Positions 58,827 through 64,000 of a stretch of 64,000 nucleotides of DNA are shown piece after piece (positions within the stretch are counted from its first letter, which is position 1; every line of letters starts with the position of its first letter). The notes under the pieces were generated by a model. It had not been told where the DNA came from. It searched no databases and saw only the letters and a program-made list of their open reading frames with translations. The position numbers and the translations under genes are program-made. The DNA is from Cerasibacillus sp036516575 (GTDB lineage Bacteria > Bacillota > Bacilli > Bacillales > Amphibacillaceae): contig NZ_DATBTY010000083.1 in the NCBI RefSeq assembly GCF_036516575.1, positions 124,001 to 188,000 on the forward strand, given 5' to 3'.

Positions 58827-59942
58827 TTAATCTAAAAAGTCCTTTAATCGTTTACTGCGGCTAGGGTGTCTTAATTTTCGTAGTGCTTTTGCTTCGATTT
58901 GTCTAATTCTTTCACGAGTTACGCCGAAAACTTTTCCAACTTCTTCTAGCGTTCGTGTACGCCCATCATCTAAACCAAAACGAAGTCTTAATACATTTTC
59001 TTCGCGATCAGTTAATGTATCTAATACATCTTCAAGTTGTTCTTTTAATAATTCATATGCTGCATGATCAGATGGTGAAACAGCTTCTTGGTCTTCAATA
59101 AAGTCACCTAAATGCGAATCATCTTCTTCACCAATTGGTGTTTCTAATGAGACAGGTTCTTGGGCAATTTTTAAAATTTCACGCACTCTTTCAGGCGTTA
59201 AATCCATTTCATCACCAATTTCTTCTGGTGTCGGCTCACGTCCTAAGTCTTGCAATAATTGACGTTGCACACGAATAAGTTTATTAATCGTTTCAACCAT
59301 ATGAACAGGAATTCGGATCGTCCGCGCTTGATCAGCAATAGCACGTGTAATGGCTTGACGAATCCACCATGTAGCATACGTACTAAATTTAAACCCTTTC
59401 GTATGGTCAAATTTCTCAACCGCTTTAATGAGACCCATATTTCCTTCCTGAATTAGATCGAGGAATAGCATACCACGACCTACGTATCGCTTAGCTATAC
59501 TTACCACTAATCGCAAATTAGCTTCAGCAAGACGACGTTTAGCAACTTCATCCCCCTGTTCTATACGAGTGGCTAATTCTACCTCTTCCTCAGCTGTTAA
59601 TAAATCAACGCGTCCAATTTCTTTTAAATACATACGGACTGGATCATTTATTTTGATTCCGAGTGGAACACCTAAGTCTGGTGATTTATTTTCCGTTTTC
59701 TTCGGTGTTTCATCCGTATCTTCATCTGAGTCATCGTTAATTTCGATTCCTTTTTCTTCTAAATATTCATAGAATTCATCAATTTGCTCGGAATCAAGTT
59801 CATAATGTGCTAATTTATTTGCAATTTCTTCATATTCTAGGGTGCCTTGCTTTTTCCCTATTTCTACAAGATGCTCTTTGGCCTGATCTAAAGTCATTTC
59901 TGGGTCAAATTCATTGATTTCATTTGTTGTTTTGTCAGCCAT
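58827..59942 (-). CDS. sigA: Primary sigma factor SigA (RpoD)
   Basis: Housekeeping sigma factor. The protein has region 1.1/1.2, region 2 with the -10-binding FSTYATWWIRQAITRAIADQ (about 190), region 3 and region 4 with the helix-turn-helix VTRERIRQIEAKALRKLRHP. ATG 59942 with AAGGAGGGGG is the start, giving 371 aa, exactly the B. subtilis length; the frame to 59972 is not used. Downstream of dnaG. Confidence 0.98.
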   Translation of the reverse strand: MADKTTNEINEFDPEMTLDQAKEHLVEIGKKQGTLEYEEIANKLAHYELDSEQIDEFYEYLEEKGIEINDDSDEDTDETPKKTENKSPDLGVPLGIKINDPVRMYLKEIGRVDLLTAEEEVELATRIEQGDEVAKRRLAEANLRLVVSIAKRYVGRGMLFLDLIQEGNMGLIKAVEKFDHTKGFKFSTYATWWIRQAITRAIADQARTIRIPVHMVETINKLIRVQRQLLQDLGREPTPEEIGDEMDLTPERVREILKIAQEPVSLETPIGEEDDSHLGDFIEDQEAVSPSDHAAYELLKEQLEDVLDTLTDREENVLRLRFGLDDGRTRTLEEVGKVFGVTRERIRQIEAKALRKLRHPSRSKRLKDFLD

Positions 59943-59979
59943 GAGTCCCCCTCCTTCAAAATTCAAGTCCATCGTATTC

Positions 59980-61794
59980 TTACTTTCTTTGTTGTTCGAT
60001 TATTTTTAATGCTATTTTCGCTGCAGTAAGCGGATCATTTTGCTGTTCGGCCATTTTTTGTTCTTTCTTTAATTTATTTATATAAGAAACATCCTCATAT
60101 TCTTCACGAATAATTCGGATATAATCCTTAATTTCATCACTACTCACTTCATATACCGGTGATGTCATTGTTATTTCTGCTACTAAGTGTTTTAATGATT
60201 CATCCTCTAGTTTCTCAATAAATAAGCTAATATCAGGTGGGTGCCCTTCTTCATAATATGCATATAAATGGGTCACAATAATCTTATGTTGATCAATATT
60301 GAAAGCTACACCTAATTCTTCTTTTACTTTATCAGTTATCGTCCGATCTTGTAGCATATATACAATGAGCTGTCTTTCTGCATTATGATATGCCGGCAAT
60401 AATCGTTTTTGTTGATAAAAATGAGTGGCTTTCTTAGTATAACTATCTTTCTTTCGGTTATCCTGTTGATCTTGATTCGTTTTTAAAAATGTTTTAATTT
60501 CCTGATTTAATGATTCTAATGTAATGTTAAATTCACTTGCTAACACTTTTAAATAATATTCGCGTTCAATTGAACTGTTCATTTTAGCAATTTCTTTAAG
60601 GACGGTTTGAATATAACGTAATTGATCACTTTTAGACTGGAGTTTAAAATCTTTTTTTAAATAACGCATATAAAAGGACATAAACGTTTCACTTGGTTGG
60701 AGGACTTTATTAATAAAGTTATCTCCACCATAGGTTTGAATATACGTATCTGGATCAAAGCCATCTTTTAAAACAGCAATTTTCACATGGCAATCAACTT
60801 GCTCTAGTAGATGTGCTGCTCGATATGTTGCTTCAATACCCGCTTCATCAGAGTCATAACAAATGATTACAGTCTCAACATAACGCCTTAACAAACGTGC
60901 TTGGGATTCCGTTAATGAAGTCCCCATTGTTGCGATTACATTTTTAATCCCTGCTTGATAGGCTGAGATGACATCCATATAGCCTTCAAACAAAATTGCC
61001 TCATTCTCTTTACGGATATGTTTCTTTGCTAAATCAAAATTATAAAGTAGCTTGCTTTTTTGGAACAACTGGCTTTCCGAACTATTCAAATACTTCGGTG
61101 CTTGCTTGTCAATAGATCTTGCACCAAACCCCACTATGACACCTAAATGATTGCGAATAGGAAAAATGACTCGTCCATAAAAACGATCAATTGTTTCCCC
61201 ATTTGATTTGTTAATTAGAATACCAGCCTTTTGTAGTTGTTGTAGATGGAAACCTTTTTTTTCGAGAAAAGAAGCTGTAAAAGTTTTCTGATTCGGTGCA
61301 TAGCCGAGCTTAAATAGATCAATTGTCTCATTTGTTAAGCCACGCTTAGCAAAGTATTCCTTTCCTTCTTGACCATCTTTAGCAAACCTTAGCAAATAGT
61401 GATAGAGTTTTTCTAGCCATTTATACGCTGATAAGATTTGTTCATCACTTGAAGTAGCTTGTGTCTTAGTTGTTTGCACAATGGATTGTGGTAATTCAAT
61501 ACCACGACGATCTGCTAAATATTTTATGGTTTCAATAAAGGTAAGTCCTTCTAATTCCATTAGAAAGGTAATGACATTTCCGCCTTTTCCACAACCAAAA
61601 CAATGAAAGATCTGTTTATCTTGTGTTACGGAGAAAGATGGCGTCTTTTCATCATGAAAAGGACATAATCCGAAATAGTTTCGGCCTTGCTTATTAAGCT
61701 GAACATAATCACTTATGACATCAACGATATCATTTGCATTTCTAATGTCTTCGATGACGTCTTCAGGAACAAAGTTTGACAAATCAACCACCAT
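59980..61794 (-). CDS. dnaG: DNA primase DnaG
   Basis: Makes RNA primers at the replication fork. The 604-aa protein has a CHC2 zinc finger (CPFHDEKTPSF, FHCFGCGKGG, about 44-71), a toprim catalytic core (EGYMDV, about 267; YDSDEAG, about 312) and a helicase-binding C-domain. The ATG at 61794 has a poor ribosome site; TTG at 61782 (GGTGG upstream) is possible. First gene of dnaG-sigA. Confidence 0.96.
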   Translation of the reverse strand: MVVDLSNFVPEDVIEDIRNANDIVDVISDYVQLNKQGRNYFGLCPFHDEKTPSFSVTQDKQIFHCFGCGKGGNVITFLMELEGLTFIETIKYLADRRGIELPQSIVQTTKTQATSSDEQILSAYKWLEKLYHYLLRFAKDGQEGKEYFAKRGLTNETIDLFKLGYAPNQKTFTASFLEKKGFHLQQLQKAGILINKSNGETIDRFYGRVIFPIRNHLGVIVGFGARSIDKQAPKYLNSSESQLFQKSKLLYNFDLAKKHIRKENEAILFEGYMDVISAYQAGIKNVIATMGTSLTESQARLLRRYVETVIICYDSDEAGIEATYRAAHLLEQVDCHVKIAVLKDGFDPDTYIQTYGGDNFINKVLQPSETFMSFYMRYLKKDFKLQSKSDQLRYIQTVLKEIAKMNSSIEREYYLKVLASEFNITLESLNQEIKTFLKTNQDQQDNRKKDSYTKKATHFYQQKRLLPAYHNAERQLIVYMLQDRTITDKVKEELGVAFNIDQHKIIVTHLYAYYEEGHPPDISLFIEKLEDESLKHLVAEITMTSPVYEVSSDEIKDYIRIIREEYEDVSYINKLKKEQKMAEQQNDPLTAAKIALKIIEQQRK

Positions 61795-61962
61795 TCTTTG
61801 ATTATATTCGCATCATATTCTATGATTCTGCAAAATTCGACATTTTTCTTACTAGACTCGAAAAAAATTCCTTCTAAAAAAATCATGTCTATCATAGAAG
61901 GTCTTATTTTGCATTTCATATTCAGCGTATCTCATCCGCATAAAAGATACTATATTATACTT

Positions 61963-61987
61963 ATTCGACATCTTAAAGCAGAATCCT
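61963..61987 (-). promoter_or_regulatory. Sigma-H promoter with 0A-box core upstream of dnaG-sigA
   Basis: AGGATTC (61987-61981), 11 nt, GTCGAAT (61969-61963) on the minus strand; TGTCGAA overlaps the -10. Identical layout to spo0A and comGA. A sigma-H promoter in the sigA operon is known in B. subtilis. Confidence 0.75.
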
Positions 61988-62107
61988 TCTTTCTGGGCAA
62001 TGTTTTATTTTTCGGAATATAGCACAAAAGATTTTCTACTATATTGTCGTTAAATCTGTTTTCATGGAAATACATTGTAGTACATTTCACATGAAAATGC
62101 TAACAAT

Positions 62108-62131
62108 ATGATTCTATTGGACTAGAATCAT
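62108..62131 (-). terminator. Terminator-like hairpin after ppsR
   Basis: ATGATTCTA/TAGAATCAT arms with a 6-nt loop, 10 nt after the ppsR stop. The U tract (ATTGTT) is weak. Confidence 0.55.
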
Positions 62132-62140
62132 CAGATTTGT

Positions 62141-62956
62141 TTATTTATCCCAATTACTTTGCATGTAATGCATCACGATGTTTGCTGTTTCTTCTACAGC
62201 CTTGTTCGAGACATCAATAACTCGACAACCAATTTTTCCGACTACTTTATCAAAATATTCAAGTTCATTATGGATTCTTTTCATGTTTGCATACGTTGCT
62301 TGCCCACCTAATCCAAGTGCTTTAAGCCTTTCTTTTCTGATGTCATTCAATTTACTTGGACTAATTCTGAGACCTATACATTTTCTAGGATCAACATGGT
62401 ATAATTCCTCGGGTGGATCGACCTCAGGCACGATTGGTATGTTAGCTACTTTATATCTATTGAGTGCTAAATATTGCGAAAGAGGGGTTTTCGATGTTCG
62501 CGACACACCTATTAAAATGATGTCAGCATGTGAAATACCTCTTGGATCTCTCCCGTCATCATATTTCACAGCAAATTCAATGGCTTCGACACGTTTAAAA
62601 TAGTCTTTATCTAATTTGTGTATAAGACCAGGTTCAAGCTTTGGCTTTTCCTGAAACGCATACTCCATTGCATTAAGCATCGGACCCATTATATCAATAA
62701 CAGCAATATTTAATTGCTGTGCTTGTTCATTAATATATTTTCTTAACTTTGGATCAACAATGGTAAACCCAATAATTCCTGCTTCTTGTTTAGCCAATTG
62801 CATGGCTTCATCAACCGTTTTTGGATCATTTACATAGGGAATGCGTTGTATCTTATATTCCCCATTATTAAACTGACTTAAACCTGCTTTCATTACTAAT
62901 TCAGCTGTTTCTCCGACAGAATCAGATAAGACATATGCAATCGGTTTTCCTTCCAT
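62141..62956 (-). CDS. ppsR: PPDK regulatory protein-type kinase/phosphorylase (YqfL, DUF299)
   Basis: Bifunctional ADP-dependent Ser/Thr kinase and Pi-dependent phosphorylase regulating pyruvate phosphate dikinase or PEP synthase. The 271-aa protein has the P-loop-like GVSRTSKTPLS (about 149-159) and YVLSDSVGETAE at the N-terminus. Paired with ccpN, another regulator of the glycolysis/gluconeogenesis switch. Confidence 0.94.
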   Translation of the reverse strand: MEGKPIAYVLSDSVGETAELVMKAGLSQFNNGEYKIQRIPYVNDPKTVDEAMQLAKQEAGIIGFTIVDPKLRKYINEQAQQLNIAVIDIMGPMLNAMEYAFQEKPKLEPGLIHKLDKDYFKRVEAIEFAVKYDDGRDPRGISHADIILIGVSRTSKTPLSQYLALNRYKVANIPIVPEVDPPEELYHVDPRKCIGLRISPSKLNDIRKERLKALGLGGQATYANMKRIHNELEYFDKVVGKIGCRVIDVSNKAVEETANIVMHYMQSNWDK

Positions 62957-62976
62957 CAGTTTACTCCTTCCTCTTC

Positions 62977-63612
62977 TTATAAGTGTTGGTCAGAATCTGT
63001 AACTAATTCGACAAAGGCTTTTGTAATCGTCGTTTTTGTTATTCTCCCAACAACTTCAAGTCCAGGTTCTTTATCTCGCACAACTGGAACACCATCGATT
63101 TGACGATCAATGAGTAGTTTTGCCACCTCGAATAAAGGGTCTTCTCTTCGACAAACGGCAATGTTGGGCATTCTTGTCATGATAATATGAACTGGAATGG
63201 CGCTTAATTTTTGTTGACCGATACTAGCCCGTAACAAGTCCTTACGCGAAAGGATGCCAGTTAGAAGCCCCTCGCCATCAACAACAAATAATGTACCGAC
63301 ATCTTCTAAAAACATGGTTGTAATCGCATCGTAAACCGATACACTTTCATTTACAACGATTGGAATCGATACATACTCATGAACCTTAATTTTTTTTATT
63401 TTCTCTGTTAAGAGCTCAGCCCCGGTTTTGCCTGTATAGAAATATCCCACACGAGGACGAGCCTCTAAAAAACCCGCCATCGTTAATATGGCTAAGTCAG
63501 GACGTAAAGTTGCTCTTGTTAAATTTAGGAAATCCGCAATATTTTCACCCGTAATCGGACCATTTTCTTTTACAATTTCTACTATTTTCTTTTGTCTTGC
63601 TGATAGTTCCAC
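62977..63612 (-). CDS. ccpN: Gluconeogenesis repressor CcpN
   Basis: Represses gluconeogenic genes (gapB, pckA in B. subtilis) when glycolytic carbon is present. The 211-aa protein has an N-terminal winged helix (about 1-60, LTRATLRPDLAILTMAG) and two CBS domains (about 78-135 and 142-205). The start is GTG 63612 with GGGTGG upstream. 20 bp upstream of ppsR, as in Bacillus. Confidence 0.96.
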   Translation of the reverse strand: MELSARQKKIVEIVKENGPITGENIADFLNLTRATLRPDLAILTMAGFLEARPRVGYFYTGKTGAELLTEKIKKIKVHEYVSIPIVVNESVSVYDAITTMFLEDVGTLFVVDGEGLLTGILSRKDLLRASIGQQKLSAIPVHIIMTRMPNIAVCRREDPLFEVAKLLIDRQIDGVPVVRDKEPGLEVVGRITKTTITKAFVELVTDSDQHL

Positions 63613-63636
63613 CTAAATCACCACCCTACCGCTCAA

Positions 63637-63699
63637 TATGACATACTATATATAATTATATTATATATGATTTAGGAGATAAAGGATATGTATGTCATA
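63637..63699. promoter_or_regulatory. Two CcpN-type boxes flanking the ccpN promoter
   Basis: TATGACATACT (63637-63647) on the plus strand and TATGACATACA on the minus strand (63699-63689) both match the CcpN binding consensus TRTGHYATAYW. Between them are TATAAT-like elements. The layout suggests ccpN autoregulation or a loop. Confidence 0.55.
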
Positions 63700-63762
63700 C
63701 AATTGTTGGAAACATCGATCATTTAGTTATTATAAATGAGTTAAGAATTCGATTTGAAAAAT

Positions 63763-63885
63763 AACGGTCACGTCCTGCGTCTTACACCAACACTAGGACT
63801 CCTGTCCGTTGCGGGAAAAAGGCATCGGTGAGACCCTAGAGTACGTTAGCATGAGGAGACTCACCTGCCGCTTCAGAAAATCGAA
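63763..63885. repeat. Extragenic palindromic repeat candidate, copy 2
   Basis: Contains the inverted pair GGTGAG/CTCACC around an imperfect inner stem, and on the minus strand CAGGACGTGACCGT, nearly identical to the core of the element at 41156-41278. Confidence 0.45.
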
Positions 63886-64000
63886 GTATATTTCCTAAGA
63901 AGCGTATATGCACATCGTTCATATTCTTCTTAGATAAAGCGCTATTGCCCCAGCCTCTTTTCAATCATTAAAAATGTTGTTTCCACTCGATTAATTGTAA

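Larger units (their letters stand above)
61795..62140. other. Regulatory interval upstream of dnaG-sigA
   Basis: 346 bp without a gene, holding from right to left the ppsR terminator (62108-62131), a sigma-H promoter (61963-61987), a TATAAT at 61958-61953 for a possible sigma-A start, and a second 0A-like TGTCGAA (61842-61836). The stretch 61990-62100 shows nothing I can name. Confidence 0.6.
63613..64000. other. Intergenic region upstream of ccpN
   Basis: 388 bp to the window edge without a gene. It holds two CcpN-type boxes and AT-rich promoter sequence (63637-63699), then an extragenic repeat (63763-63885). A TTCTTAG/CTAAGAA pair (63892-63934) marks another possible hairpin. The glyQS and recO genes expected upstream are not reached. 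Confidence 0.6.

Noticed and set aside
61815..61842. A second sigma-H promoter at the TGTCGAA (61842-61836) before dnaG.
   Set aside because: No AGGA-type -35 lies 11-12 nt upstream of the GAAT; an AAGGAATT is 24 nt away. Kept only as a 0A-like box.
1..64000. CRISPR arrays, prophage, insertion sequences or defence islands.
   Set aside because: No regularly spaced repeats, integrase, transposase, restriction or toxin-antitoxin genes were found; almost all genes are conserved Bacillaceae core genes.

Overview
The window is a low-GC chromosomal segment from an endospore-forming member of the Bacillaceae. It carries spo0A, spoIVB, the eight-gene spoIIIA operon, sigA, a complete comG operon and ccpN, in an order that closely follows the Bacillus subtilis spo0A-to-ccpN region. 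An OLE RNA gene with its partner oapA points to a halophilic, alkaliphilic or otherwise stress-adapted genus, perhaps on the Oceanobacillus/Virgibacillus/Amphibacillus side; the genus is an inference. Aerobic respiration is suggested by the cytochrome c and superoxide dismutase genes.

Layout: 0.1-1.5 kb, aspartate kinase (+). 1.5-14.4 kb, almost all on the minus strand: spo0A, spoIVB, recN, argR, tlyA, oapA, the OLE RNA, ispA, xseB, xseA, folD, nusB, yqhY, accC, accB. 14.6-19.7 kb, spoIIIAA-AH. 19.8-25.8 kb, efp, pepQ-like, aroQ and small conserved genes, mntR, a rhodanese-like gene. 26-30.2 kb, glycine cleavage operon gcvT-gcvPA-gcvPB behind a tandem glycine riboswitch. 30.4-33.6 kb, yqhH-yqhG, yqzE, aroK. 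33.6-37.6 kb, comGA-GG (+). 37.7-45.9 kb, a possible metal-cluster regulator, a C-rich small RNA candidate, glyoxalase-II-like gene, glucokinase, rhomboid protease gluP with an apparent AUU start, 5-formyl-THF cyclo-ligase and a zinc-independent L33. 45.9-48.8 kb, a class B PBP and sodA. 49-49.8 kb, a six-gene tRNA cluster (Phe, Ser, Ile2, His, Met, Asn). 50-58.8 kb, Na/Pi transporter, NfeD, nfo, cshB, Nif3/trmK, cccA. 58.8-63.6 kb, dnaG-sigA, ppsR and ccpN.

How the parts connect: spo0A, dnaG-sigA and comGA each have a near-identical sigma-H promoter (AGGATTN, 11 nt, GTCGAAT) whose -10 contains a TGTCGAA 0A-box core. This ties sporulation entry, the primase/sigma-A operon and the competence pilus to one regulatory input. 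The spoIIIA operon has a good sigma-E promoter. accB has a FapR-like operator, the Na/Pi transporter has PhoP-like repeats and ccpN is flanked by two CcpN-type boxes.

Most notable items: the OLE RNA/oapA unit with dxs missing from beside it; the sigma-H-type comG promoter; a pair of about 160-180-bp inverted dispersed repeats, each placed just downstream of a gene, with a terminator hairpin whose inner stem covaries; a free-standing promoter-to-terminator C-rich sRNA unit; an AUU start for gluP; and a 33-bp duplication of the tRNA-Asn 5' end inside a structured tRNA leader. I found no CRISPR array, prophage, IS element or rRNA.
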